This document shows, in pieces, positions 29,589-39,216 of a stretch of 64,000 bases of DNA (the first letter of the stretch is position 1; every line of letters begins with the position of its first letter). This stretch comes from Skeletonema tropicum. Its lineage: Eukaryota; Bacillariophyta; Thalassiosirophyceae; Thalassiosirales; Thalassiosiraceae. Below the pieces are notes generated by a model. The model ran no database searches and was not told the origin of the DNA. It saw nothing but the letters and a program-made list of their open reading frames with translations. The position numbers and the translations under genes were made by a program. Location of the stretch: assembly GCA_037178625.1 (NCBI GenBank), contig CM074142.1:868001-932000 (forward strand), in the 5' to 3' direction.

Positions 29589-30999
29589 ATGCAGCAACAA
29601 TACCTTCATCTTCGTCCCAGTTCCAGATTGCCACGATGGCGACTCCTTGTTAGAGTTACAGTATGCCTACTCCTTGTAGCCCATTTTTACAAGAATCAGC
29701 AACTTCAACTAATGCAGGTATTGCATGATGCTAAAGACCATACAAAAATTATTCCCTATACCACAACTAAGACAGAGGAAGAGGAAGTGAACAAATTCTA
29801 TGCATGGGGAGACCCAAATGGGATCAACATAACCTCATTACTCTCTTACTACAAATGGCTTACTATAGAAGGCATCCATAACGAAAGATGGAGCTTTGAC
29901 AACATGCCTCTTGTCCCTGTTTCGATCAGCAAAGATCATACCAAAATGGAAGGTGGTCAATTCATCGTCAAAATATCAAGGGCTGCATTTTGGAAAATAC
30001 CTAATGCCGTAGTCCTTTGGAATATGAGAGCTGTGCCATTTCTTAATTTCATTGTTGAAACATTGAATCGTCCCATAGACAAGCACCGACAACCACCGAC
30101 AACCACCTAGACGTGATGCCACACGACTTTTGCAACTGCTGGATCAGGGGTATGATATTCCATTCTTGATGGACTTTGGGGATGTCCCTTCCTGCGGGGA
30201 TCGCGTATTCAACCGTTCATCAATTGTATCTCCTCAACACTACAAACTGTTCAACTTGCAGCTACCAATTTTTGGAATGTGTAGACAACGAGAATGTAAT
30301 TACTCCTTCCCACTGCCTACATATTGGGGGTTGATACATTCAAAGATCAGCTCTGATGAATGGGATAATTACTTTCAAAATTCTGCATTACTCTATCCAT
30401 GGGAAAGTAAAATCAATGCTGCTGTGTGGAGAGGGGCAACAACAGGATCCCAATGGTTCCCGGGCAGAGCTTGGTTGGTCGAGCAAACAGTAAAAGCACC
30501 ATCAGTGATAGATGCTCAGTTTGTCACGCCGAAATTGGGCAAATACAAAATGTCTTTTCAAGATTTTCAGAGATACAAAGCAGTTGTTGACATTGACGGA
30601 AATGGTTGGAGTGGACGTTTTCATGGACTCCTATGTATGAATTCTGTTGTACTCAAGATTCGGCCAAGATTCTTAGACTACAATGCAGTCCAACTCAAGG
30701 AATGGACCCACTATATCCCTTATGATGCCAATCTCAACATTTCATTTCCAGATTTTGTGAACGATGTCCTTAGGAATGAAAATGATGCAAAATTGAGACA
30801 CATAGTATCCAATGCACAAGCTTGGTGCAGAGAGCACATGTCGCGTACAAGTATCCAGGATGATTTGTTGGATATATTTGCATCCTATGTAGCAGAACTT
30901 GACAAAAAAGATGCATCATGGGAAACAAAGTGGATGTTTCCCATTGACCTCTTAGATGCTGTAAGCTTTTCATTTGGAGTTGAAGGGGCACTTTACTGA
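29589..30999 (+). pseudogene. GT90 (CAP10/Rumi-type) O-glycosyltransferase, frame broken by a 10-bp duplication
   Basis: ATG at 29589. The protein begins with a type II signal anchor (basic RLPRWRLLVRV, then a hydrophobic run) and a lumenal stem. After a premature TAG at 30108-30110 the frame resumes in the +1 register and continues to 30999. That part is clearly the Glyco_transf_90 domain: INAAVWRGATTGSQWFPGRA, then VVDIDGNGWSGRFHGLL, SVVLKIRP, EWTHYIPYDANL and a C-terminal AWCREHM segment. The break is explained by two tandem copies of ACCGACAACC (30085-30094 and 30095-30104). With one copy the two frames join without a stop. The family transfers glucose or xylose to secretory proteins or polysaccharide in the ER/Golgi; the acceptor is unknown here. 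It could be a true null allele or an assembly artefact. Confidence 0.8.
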
Positions 31000-31348
31000 T
31001 ATAAGTCCAATGTGTGAATTAGTACAAAATTAGGCAACAGTGTTGGAACCCAATTCTGCTCTCTTGCCTTGCCTTGCGTGTGGCTCTTTTGAAGTCAAAT
31101 TCTACTAGCTTGAAAGAAGAGGATCAATCCTCTTGATCAGAACCAGAACCACAGCTTGCCTACGGTTGTTGAATACTTTTGTGGCTACTTCATCTACACT
31201 AATAGGAGCATAAAAAATTACTATGAGAAACTTTACTCATGGCACAAACTTCTGATGTGAACGCAAAGGATTGGGATTGGATTGGCAATGTCTTGCGGGA
31301 TCTTGCATCTCTAACTACAACATGATCTCAAGTAAGAATGCAGCATCC

Positions 31349-31389
31349 TCAAGGTGGACAAGGAACCAAATAACACTCCTTATCACCAC
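31349..31389 (-). pseudogene. 3' end of a Cys-rich protein gene, separated by the LTR element
   Basis: Read on the minus strand from the LTR edge, and leaving out the duplicated ACCAC, the frame gives DKECYLVPCPP and a TGA at 31349-31351. It joins in frame to the portion at 37060-37356. The Cys spacing continues the module pattern, so this is the authentic C-terminus. Confidence 0.65.
31385..31389. repeat. left target-site duplication of LTR element 2 (ACCAC)
   Basis: ACCAC is repeated at 37060-37064 directly after the right LTR. Confidence 0.88.
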
Positions 31390-31772
31390 TGACGAACGGG
31401 AGCTTGGACAAGGCTTGGATATGGATTCTAGTACTTGCTGGTACGGCATTGAGCTATTTATCTTTGAGGGTAGGTACGACACGTATGAGGGGCAGAGAAG
31501 TTCTCGGCACTTCCGAAGAGGTTTTAGGCAGCAAAAGATATCAGAGAGAGGCATTTTGGAGGGAAAACTCCAACAATGACGATCGTATCCAAGATAAGGA
31601 CGATCGTATCCAAGATAAGGATGTTTCTTGGATGATTGTTTTCCATGATAAGGAAAGCTTACAATTCGAATTCTAAAGTAAACGCAAGTTAACAAACGAC
31701 CAAGTGTGGTAACGCATGAATTAGCTCCTAGCAAGGGCTTTAGCTGGGGTCAGGGTTTGACACCATCTGTCA
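31390..31772 (+). repeat. 5' LTR of LTR element 2
   Basis: 383 bp, about 99% identical to 36677-37059. It contains a 21-bp unit (GACGATCGTATCCAAGATAA plus G) in two tandem copies. Confidence 0.92.
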
Positions 31773-31788
31773 GATTTCCAGTCGTCGG
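31773..31788 (+). other. primer-binding site of LTR element 2, resembling a Ser-tRNA anticodon arm
   Basis: GATTTCCAGTCGTCGG follows the left LTR directly. Its complement contains GACTGGAAATC, which fits the anticodon arm of an eukaryotic tRNA-Ser (loop CTGGAAA, anticodon GGA). As in the Copia element, this would be internal (half-tRNA) priming. Inferred from likeness only. Confidence 0.45.
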
Positions 31789-32247
31789 ATTCTACTTTTA
31801 TTCCATTACGGAATCGAGTGAGCCGACTGCTGCCTTCGCACCTACGACATCCCTACTCCCATCGATTTGAGGACCCCGTGTGTGTGACTCCGCGTTGCAC
31901 CCTGTAAGCGATCTATTGGACAAAGTGAGTACATGACCGTGGCAAAGCGGTGAAGTGTGTAAATCAGCTCAAGACTATCTCAATTACTACCGAAGAGCTT
32001 CGGTGAGATTTGTTCGGAAATTCCCCAACCTGACTCCGTGTTGGAAATAAGGAATAAAGATTCCTGTACTCTTCATTAGCGAGGAGAGGCAGAATCTGCA
32101 GCGTGGACTGCGGGTGACTCCGTGTTGCCCTAAGCACATCAGCAAGTGCAACCCTGTAATTTCCTAATAGTGTATTGAACGGTTGATAAATACTTATTGG
32201 GCATATCAAAAATTTATTACAGTTTGATTTCGGCGCAGTTTTGAATC

Positions 32248-35200
32248 ATGAAGAAGGCCACTTTTGAAGAGATACTCAAGTACATCCTCCGAGGTGAGCT
32301 AGACGATGATGGGTTTGTAGAAGACGTCATCGCTGATCGTAGCATGAATACGTTCAGGGATTTTCTAGAAAGTATCGATGATTTAAACGAGGTGAATAGT
32401 TTGAAGAACCGGAGTGGGGAGAAGATTGATGAAGACAGAGCGGGAATCCTTTACAGGGCCGCTGAATATTTTGTGAAGCATTGCCCATACGGTTGGGAAT
32501 ATTATCTGGACGATGAATTTGATTTCCCATGGATGAAATTGGATGAAGCACCTCCTCATGACGACTACACGGACGATATTTCAACACCTAATCTTGCATC
32601 GGACTGCAGCAACCGATTTCCTACGGCAGAAAAGTCCACCTTCTCAACAACTACAACAGACCGCAACTTCGCCTTTATTGATGCACGTTCCAACCACGAC
32701 AACATGAACTCTTTGTTGTTTTCCTACGCTTCTAACACCACTGATGTGCCTCGCCTGACAATAGCAAAGCAAACATTTGAAGCGCAATCATTTGATAGAG
32801 GGATTCCATCCGTAGCCTTAGCTTCTCCAGCGAGCCTGATGGCTGCGAAGCATTTCTTTGATGAGCAGTCGAAGCTCTTCGACAGAGGCAATCCATCCAC
32901 AGACTTGATTTCGACTGGGTTGGCCGAGGCTGGTTTGGTTCATGAAGAGGCTCGATGCATCTTCAACTGTCGTTGCGGACAAATGCAATGTTGGGTTCGC
33001 AAGCATCTGGGAGGTTATCCCTATCTGTGTCAAGATTTAAAGGGCTATCCCTTACTATCTACCAGCTGCTTCCATCCCACTACGATCAGACTTGAGGCGA
33101 CGTATCCTGATCTTGGTACATCTTATGTTCTAATAGAGGACACCTATTGGGGGACGGCTACTGACGGAGATATTTGCATCCATCGTTGGCAACGACCGCA
33201 TTGTGCATTTAATTATGAGCCTGCTTGCAAGTGGTACAGCGCCGTCAACTTCCTTCCAACAGCAATTGATCTTCGTCAGCCTCTCCGCCTTCCCTTTGGT
33301 GATGACAACGATAAACACAATGATGTTGGTTTTGCAACAAATGAAGTGTTAGAGCACAAGACTGTTCATGAGGTTGGGGAGTGTGCGTACTTGACTGCTG
33401 TCAGTTCTTATGTACTTATTTCTTCGGCAAATGTGCAATATTTGAAGAGAGCTGGTAATATTGATGGGGGATGTTTCATAGTGATGATTACTGATGGGGG
33501 AAGATTGATCGGATGGAATATCACTGGCTACATATCTGATAGCAACAACGTCAGTGGAAGATTGGAGACGGATGATTTAGTTGGGAAGAAAGATGGGGAG
33601 CTAGGACGAAAAGAGGTGGAACTTGGAGATAATGCCATCGATATTGTTGGATACGTTGATGATACTGGTCAGGAGGTGACCTTGATTGATCGTTGCGACG
33701 CATGTGCGCCTGTTTCCGTTGAAGACGGTGATTATCTTGCTTCGCAAGTGGAACGGCACTCAGAGTTCGATGACTGCTCTATTCAAGACATCGAGGTGGC
33801 ACCTACTTTTATGCACGCATGTGGAGAGGATCTCGTGTTGTCATCATTAACGGTTGACAAGGTGGTGATACGCAAGAGTGATAATGATGACAGGAGCATC
33901 TTTCGATTGGCGGTTGCAGCATTTGGACAGGATTACTGCTCCTCGGCGCTTGGATTTCGAAAGGGCTATTGCTCCGCAGTGATTGGATTTGGAAAGTACT
34001 CTTTGCAGCCACGTAATTTTGGAACCAGTGTGACGTTCATTGAGTTTATTGAAGATCTTGGACGACTTGTGACGGGCGTCGATCCCACTGCTGGAGCCGC
34101 ATATATGCAGGTCATGCCTCGCATCAACATACATTACTCCAACTGTGTTGCCCGTAATGATGGGGGAGAGATGATGCGGAGACTGTTTGACTCATTTGGC
34201 GCGGACATCATGCATGAAAGCCAGCACGACAAGACTTCTGGTTGTGATGGGACTCTGATTGTCAAACTACTTTCACGATGGGGAGCTGCATCTGGTAATA
34301 TTACGGTACCTTGGATGGGTTCGATGGGACGCAACGATTCTGACTACTCAACGTTGAAGTTTATTAGATTATGGGATAGTAAGATACTATTGGAGGAGGT
34401 ATTGGCCAAGGAAAAGTTATTGAGAAAGAAAATCGTTGGAGATATCACGTACGATAAGCACTCTTGGGGAGTAGATTTCACGCCGACCGAGATGATGATA
34501 AAGCGTATGGTCAACGACAATGATAGAAATATTGTGGGAACCGCTGTAATGACGTTGTCCAGCTTCCGTGCACAACCAAGGAAAGGTCATCTCGATAGGA
34601 TCAAGAGAGTCTATGGGTATCTCTGCAAGATGAGGAATGGAGACATTCGGTACAAGACTGATATGCCTGTTATCTCAGGTTTCGATTTCCTCAAAAGGGA
34701 TTGGCCCAGTACGCCCTATGCCAGAACTCGCGAGGAGTACTCCAAGAATCCTCCACCAGCTTGTGGGAAGCCTGTCTTGATGACTAGTTTTGTGGATGCC
34801 AACCTAATGCATGATATTCGCAGTGGAAAATCTGTCACAGGCGCACTTCACTTCCTCAATAAGACTCCTTTTGATTGGTTTTCGAAGAAGCAGAATACTG
34901 TCGAAACAGCTACGTACAGATCCGAGAACAACGCAGCGGGAACAGCTATCAGGCAAATCAGGGCTAACAAGACCCTCCTTCAGTTCCTCGGAGTACCTTT
35001 GCATGGAACCCCGATTCTACTATTGGGTGACAATGAGTCTTTAGTGTCAAGTGGAGTTAATCCTGACTTCAAGAATCGCAAGAGGCATTTGGTATTATCA
35101 TACCATTACATCCGTGAGAATGTAGCAGTTGGTTGCATCAGGTTTGCGAATTTTGGGTCATCTATCTTGGGATCCATTGCGAAGTTAGTTCAAATCATTG

Positions 35201-36963
35201 AGGATTCTCAAAGCGGGCTCAAGGCGAAAGTTGGAGATCTTCTTGGACATCAGGTACCTCGGAACTATCAACGAGACGAAGGTATTGATCGAGACAATGG
35301 GGAGATCAAATGGCAGGATACGAAGAATCTGAAATGTAACAACTTGGAGACATTTGCTGAAGAGAGAAATTCATTCTACAACATTGCACTCGACGGATAC
35401 AAGAAGGCTACACTCCACAAACTCAAGTTGGATGCGTTGAGAAGTTCGTCTCTGGATTATTATTGGAATCATTGGATTGAATTACCTTGTGGTGATGGTG
35501 ACATCGACAACGAAGAACTACGATACGTCAACAACAATAGTCTTAATGAGGTTTGTATGGGAGCGTTGACGTTGAATGTGGAAAACGATGGACAACTCCA
35601 AAGTGATTGGATGATTGGCCGATTAAAGTCAAAGCTAATTGGTATTGGCGGCGCGACAGTTCAGGAGCTTGCTGAGCGGGATGATTTTCACAACTCGAAT
35701 GGACCGCGATTGAATGAAAGATATGCCAAGGACGTGACAACCGCTTCTTTGAGGAGAATCAGTGTTTGGTATGAGTATGATCCTACGCAGACGTACAACA
35801 GCGCGACACGACTGTTACTATGGGGGACAATACACTCAAGCTCTGTAGGATACACACGTGGAGATACACGCAGCAACGTTGTTGTCAGGGAACCTGGGGG
35901 AAGATACTTGAGGAACATCGTTACGTACAACGGCAATGAATTTGAGAGAGATCACAATCCCTGCTGCGTTGCTATGATGACGAGACACATTGCGGATAGC
36001 GGCTTTATCCCTGGTAGAATGAGCGGCCCAAATCACCAGCCTACAAACTTCTTTTATGATGATGCATTGCAGACGGAGAACGTTGTTCTTGAGAAGGAAA
36101 TGATCGCACTCATCCATTCTGTCAGGACCGATCTAGAAAAGGCAATGACCCAACTCATGTCTCAGCAGAACGGAGCGTCATATCAGTGCCAATCGGAAAA
36201 CATTGGATACGCTGAGTCAGCTGAAACTGGAAGCAACTGTTCCATGGGCTCAAGACACAGAGGAGTTGATCGCCTATCGCAACTGATTAGTTTGAGAACA
36301 CGCAATTGCAGCAAGACATCATTGATTGCAGACGGATATGATAACCTCCAGAGTGGAAGCTCAGAGTTGATTGTAGGACACGTGACAATGACGGAATGTG
36401 TTATTCTTGGACTACTGCAACAAGACACGCCAATCTTGCCCAGCAATATTGACTCACTCGTGGCTAGTAAGATACAGCCCAGTTTTGGGACCAGCGTAAG
36501 ACACTCCATACTGACCTACCGCATTCGTGAGATTGCTACAGCTACATCTGAATGTATGAGAGTGACATTCATTAGGAGGGAATTTTATCCATATGATTAC
36601 AAGGCGATCTATCTTGGAAAGGGAACGCGATGGATTATTGGAGATGTAATAGCAAGGACGTCGAATCATAGGGGGATGACGAACGGGAGCTTGGACAAGG
36701 CTTGGATATGGATTCTAGTACTTGCTGGTACGGCATTGAGATATGTATCTTTGAGGGTAGGTACGACACGTATGAGGGGCAGAGAAGTTCTCGGCACTTC
36801 CGAAGAGGTTTTAGGCAGCAAAAGATATCAGAGAGAGGCATTTTGGAGGGAAAACTCCAACAATGACGATCGTATCCAAGATAAGGACGATCGTATCCAA
36901 GATAAGGATGTTTCTTGGATGATTGTTTTCCATGATAAGGAAAGCTTACAATTCGAATTCTAA
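32248..36963 (+). CDS. 1571-residue element ORF with Copia-like RNase H module and unknown flanking regions
   Basis: ATG at 32248. Residues 1-760 match no domain I know; HCPYGWEYYLDDEFDFPW and a CFIVMITDGGRLIGW segment are distinctive. From about 770 the text follows the connection/RNase H part of diatom Copia Pol: MTLSSFRAQPRKGHLDRIKR, then FVDANLMHD (about 848), SVTGALHFLNKTPFDWFSKK, VETATYRSE and LLLGDNESLVSSG (about 926), RKRHLVLSYHYIRE. The acidic residues expected for RNase H are present. A second, decayed copy of the same region is visible at about 1365-1440: DTPILPSNIDSLVASK, then VRHSILTYRIRE. The last ~95 codons lie in the 3' LTR. No DTGA, D,D35E or xxDD motif was found. Whether the protein is made and does anything is unknown. 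Confidence 0.75.
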   Translation: MKKATFEEILKYILRGELDDDGFVEDVIADRSMNTFRDFLESIDDLNEVNSLKNRSGEKIDEDRAGILYRAAEYFVKHCPYGWEYYLDDEFDFPWMKLDEAPPHDDYTDDISTPNLASDCSNRFPTAEKSTFSTTTTDRNFAFIDARSNHDNMNSLLFSYASNTTDVPRLTIAKQTFEAQSFDRGIPSVALASPASLMAAKHFFDEQSKLFDRGNPSTDLISTGLAEAGLVHEEARCIFNCRCGQMQCWVRKHLGGYPYLCQDLKGYPLLSTSCFHPTTIRLEATYPDLGTSYVLIEDTYWGTATDGDICIHRWQRPHCAFNYEPACKWYSAVNFLPTAIDLRQPLRLPFGDDNDKHNDVGFATNEVLEHKTVHEVGECAYLTAVSSYVLISSANVQYLKRAGNIDGGCFIVMITDGGRLIGWNITGYISDSNNVSGRLETDDLVGKKDGELGRKEVELGDNAIDIVGYVDDTGQEVTLIDRCDACAPVSVEDGDYLASQVERHSEFDDCSIQDIEVAPTFMHACGEDLVLSSLTVDKVVIRKSDNDDRSIFRLAVAAFGQDYCSSALGFRKGYCSAVIGFGKYSLQPRNFGTSVTFIEFIEDLGRLVTGVDPTAGAAYMQVMPRINIHYSNCVARNDGGEMMRRLFDSFGADIMHESQHDKTSGCDGTLIVKLLSRWGAASGNITVPWMGSMGRNDSDYSTLKFIRLWDSKILLEEVLAKEKLLRKKIVGDITYDKHSWGVDFTPTEMMIKRMVNDNDRNIVGTAVMTLSSFRAQPRKGHLDRIKRVYGYLCKMRNGDIRYKTDMPVISGFDFLKRDWPSTPYARTREEYSKNPPPACGKPVLMTSFVDANLMHDIRSGKSVTGALHFLNKTPFDWFSKKQNTVETATYRSENNAAGTAIRQIRANKTLLQFLGVPLHGTPILLLGDNESLVSSGVNPDFKNRKRHLVLSYHYIRENVAVGCIRFANFGSSILGSIAKLVQIIEDSQSGLKAKVGDLLGHQVPRNYQRDEGIDRDNGEIKWQDTKNLKCNNLETFAEERNSFYNIALDGYKKATLHKLKLDALRSSSLDYYWNHWIELPCGDGDIDNEELRYVNNNSLNEVCMGALTLNVENDGQLQSDWMIGRLKSKLIGIGGATVQELAERDDFHNSNGPRLNERYAKDVTTASLRRISVWYEYDPTQTYNSATRLLLWGTIHSSSVGYTRGDTRSNVVVREPGGRYLRNIVTYNGNEFERDHNPCCVAMMTRHIADSGFIPGRMSGPNHQPTNFFYDDALQTENVVLEKEMIALIHSVRTDLEKAMTQLMSQQNGASYQCQSENIGYAESAETGSNCSMGSRHRGVDRLSQLISLRTRNCSKTSLIADGYDNLQSGSSELIVGHVTMTECVILGLLQQDTPILPSNIDSLVASKIQPSFGTSVRHSILTYRIREIATATSECMRVTFIRREFYPYDYKAIYLGKGTRWIIGDVIARTSNHRGMTNGSLDKAWIWILVLAGTALRYVSLRVGTTRMRGREVLGTSEEVLGSKRYQREAFWRENSNNDDRIQDKDDRIQDKDVSWMIVFHDKESLQFEF
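36670..36676 (+). other. polypurine tract of LTR element 2
   Basis: AGGGGGA directly precedes the TG of the right LTR. Confidence 0.55.
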
Positions 36964-37059
36964 AGTAAACGCAAGTTAACAAACGACCAAGTGTGGTAAC
37001 GCATGAATGAGCTCCTAGCAAGGGCTTTAGCTGGGGTCAGGATTTGACACCATCTGTCA
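36677..37059 (+). repeat. 3' LTR of LTR element 2
   Basis: 383 bp with TG...CA ends. The element ORF ends inside it at 36963. It is followed by the ACCAC duplication at 37060-37064. Confidence 0.92.
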
Positions 37060-37356
37060 ACCACCACAAATCCACCCATTACATTCTTCTTGACAGGTCA
37101 ATGCCTCAGCTCGATCGAATCCACATTGATATTTGTGAAACATTTTCCCAGAATATATCGTGCTGGTCGTAGTTGTAGCAGGTGGTTCGGCTCCACACTC
37201 GACGTGCCAGCAGAACTCACCAGTTGGACAATCCGAATGACCATTTGGGCATACTGCTCCACAGTTTCCTGCTGCATCATAATAGTCTGATCCACAAGCT
37301 CGAACTCTCTTCTTGGTAGAAGTGATAAGACCAGCCCCGTCGGAAGCTGCCTCCAC
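37060..37356 (-). pseudogene. Cys-rich modular protein gene, interrupted by the LTR element
   Basis: This minus-strand frame runs up to the LTR edge. It holds one full Cys module, ACGSDYYDAAGNCGAVCPNG then CPTGEFCWHVEC, a Thr-rich linker, and a second module starting YQCGFDRAEALTCQEECNGW. The second module is cut by the LTR and completed at 31389-31349. Modules of this type (CG-D--DA---C---CP-G...CP-GE-CW-V-C) are found, as I recall, in secreted diatom proteins, probably carbohydrate- or wall-associated. No in-frame ATG or signal peptide is present upstream: the frame closes at a TAA about 15 bases before 37356, so the 5' part is missing or in another exon. With the insertion, translation would run into LTR sequence. 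Confidence 0.65.
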
Positions 37357-37445
37357 CTTGGCTGCTGTTGTTTACCCTTCGTCGTCTTTTCTGGCTTTCG
37401 ATGAGGAAATGGTTTTGGTTCCGATTTCACCCATATTGCTGCATA

Positions 37446-37492
37446 ATTCTTACCCTGATTCTTACCCTGATTCTTACCCTGATTCTTACCCT
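37446..37492 (-). repeat. GGGTAAGAATCA tandem array, copy 2
   Basis: About 3.9 units of the same 12-mer as at 24378, in reverse orientation (CTTACCCTGATT). The 65-bp flank seen at the other two sites is not evident here. Confidence 0.85.
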
Positions 37493-39216
37493 CTCTGTCA
37501 GGGTAGAATATTTCTTCGCCAACTTTTCCAAAAACATTTCAACCCATCACAGCAGCATCACAGCCATCATGGTGGGCTATGCCATAGCACAATCAATTAG
37601 GACTCCAACGCATTGTAAAGCTATGATCTAGATCAGTTTTTGACGTAGAAAACGTTGATGTACTCGGGAAGTCATGAAATTGAGAGCCTGCAGACGTATC
37701 GGCGGCTATATCTAACGCATCGATTTTTGGTCTATTTTGCTGCAGGTGTCAAATAACGTCGACGAGGAAACGCAATAATCGTTCCACAAGGCCCCCGTAG
37801 TACTCTCAGTACCATATTAATATAGATGGCTGGTAGGGGTGTTCATAACGCCATGGTATCTGATTTTGATCCACTGATGCGATGTCTTGCGGGTGTTTTG
37901 TGAACAGATTCGTGTGTGGACATAGCATCTCATTAGGATGGTAGTAATATACACAGCAACACATTTTATTGCAATTACTCTCCTAACCTATTAATATATG
38001 AACTAGAGTCCACATTATATCTCAAGAGCAAGCCGTCGTGCTGTTTATTTTCCAGTGTTGCAGCGTTCAGCGTTGAATTAACAATCAACTTCTGTAATCT
38101 CTGTAGAAGACAAGGCAAGTGCTTGTGTGTAGGTTGCGTCTAAGATAATGTTATTATGAATATAAGGATTATTAATCTCTTTATATTATGTGTGTTATTT
38201 CTCATTTTAATGTGTATTGTTGCATGGGTCAGCAGGAAGACACATACATGCATCACGGTTACGTCAAATAGACTATCTTTTCTTCTAGCTGACAAGCCTT
38301 CTTAGATAATGTTGCAGCATGGTCCCTCCAGTGCAGTGCTTCTCAAGAAACATTTGTCAACCCTAGATCCAAATGATTCCGTCTACTGGTGGTTGCATGT
38401 ATTGTTCGTTGTTTGTTTGTCACCCTATTCATCTCTTACTTCATAGCAGATTCGTTCCTGGTTGATGCTTCATCTCTAATACAGAATGCCGCAAATAGGA
38501 TGATAACAATTGAAATTACCGAATCCTTCCGAAGAGATGACATCGTTATCGACACTCACGTTGCCTCTGCTACTAAAGCTGAGTAGGAAGTCACCCGATA
38601 AATATCTCAGATTTATTGTAAGCTTTTGTGTCCACTGAAGCCGTAGTACGCATTGAGATTGATGATGAAAGAGTGCCAGCAGAAGAAAACAGCAGTGGCA
38701 GTCCATTGAAAGTATATCCACTTCAAAATTATATTGTTGCATGCAATAGCCTCTGGATCAGCATCCTCCTTCAAGGTGTAATCCTCCCACGACGTCAACG
38801 TGATTATTAACTGACACAAGCCACTCATGACCAGATTGTCACCTCAACCGCACCACACGGAGACGAGACGCCACTATGTCCATCAAAACCACTATATTGT
38901 TGTATTAGAACCATCATCTCGCTCTTTTGTTATAATATTCCCACCATTCTCATCAGTTGTGCCACTGCATCGTTGGATAATCGCTGTAACCATAGTGCCC
39001 GCGTAGGTGACCCATGCCGACAGTTCTAGACGGTTTGAACGGAAATCACCTCATCGAATGTCACCATATAGTGTCAGGTTGTCGAGTAATAGACTGTGTT
39101 CATGTCCCAGAGGTCAGAAATAGCAACAAGGCAGAGGGATATAAGTATCATCGTCATGGTGGAGGGGCAAGCAAGAGGCAAGAGTTGGCGATGAGGCAAG
39201 GGGGAAAATATTTGCA
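37493..39216. other. non-coding spacer
   Basis: No credible gene. A hydrophobic, signal-like reading at 38389-38470 starts at GTG with a TGA just upstream and no ATG, so it is not called. Confidence 0.35.

Larger units (their letters stand above)
31390..37059 (+). mobile_element. LTR retrotransposon with a chimeric, RNase-H-only ORF (probably non-autonomous)
   Basis: The element has two 383-bp LTRs with TGACGAAC...CTGTCA ends, differing at four positions by eye (about 1%), and a perfect 5-bp target duplication ACCAC. A PBS-like stretch follows the left LTR and a purine tract precedes the right. The interior is one 1571-codon ORF with no visible protease, integrase or reverse transcriptase motif, only a Copia-like RNase H region. 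Its intact ends and low LTR divergence show recent movement, so its missing enzymes were presumably supplied in trans. Confidence 0.88.

Noticed and set aside
38389..38586. Short secreted protein with signal-like N-terminus
   Set aside because: No ATG in frame, stop directly upstream, no homology recognised.
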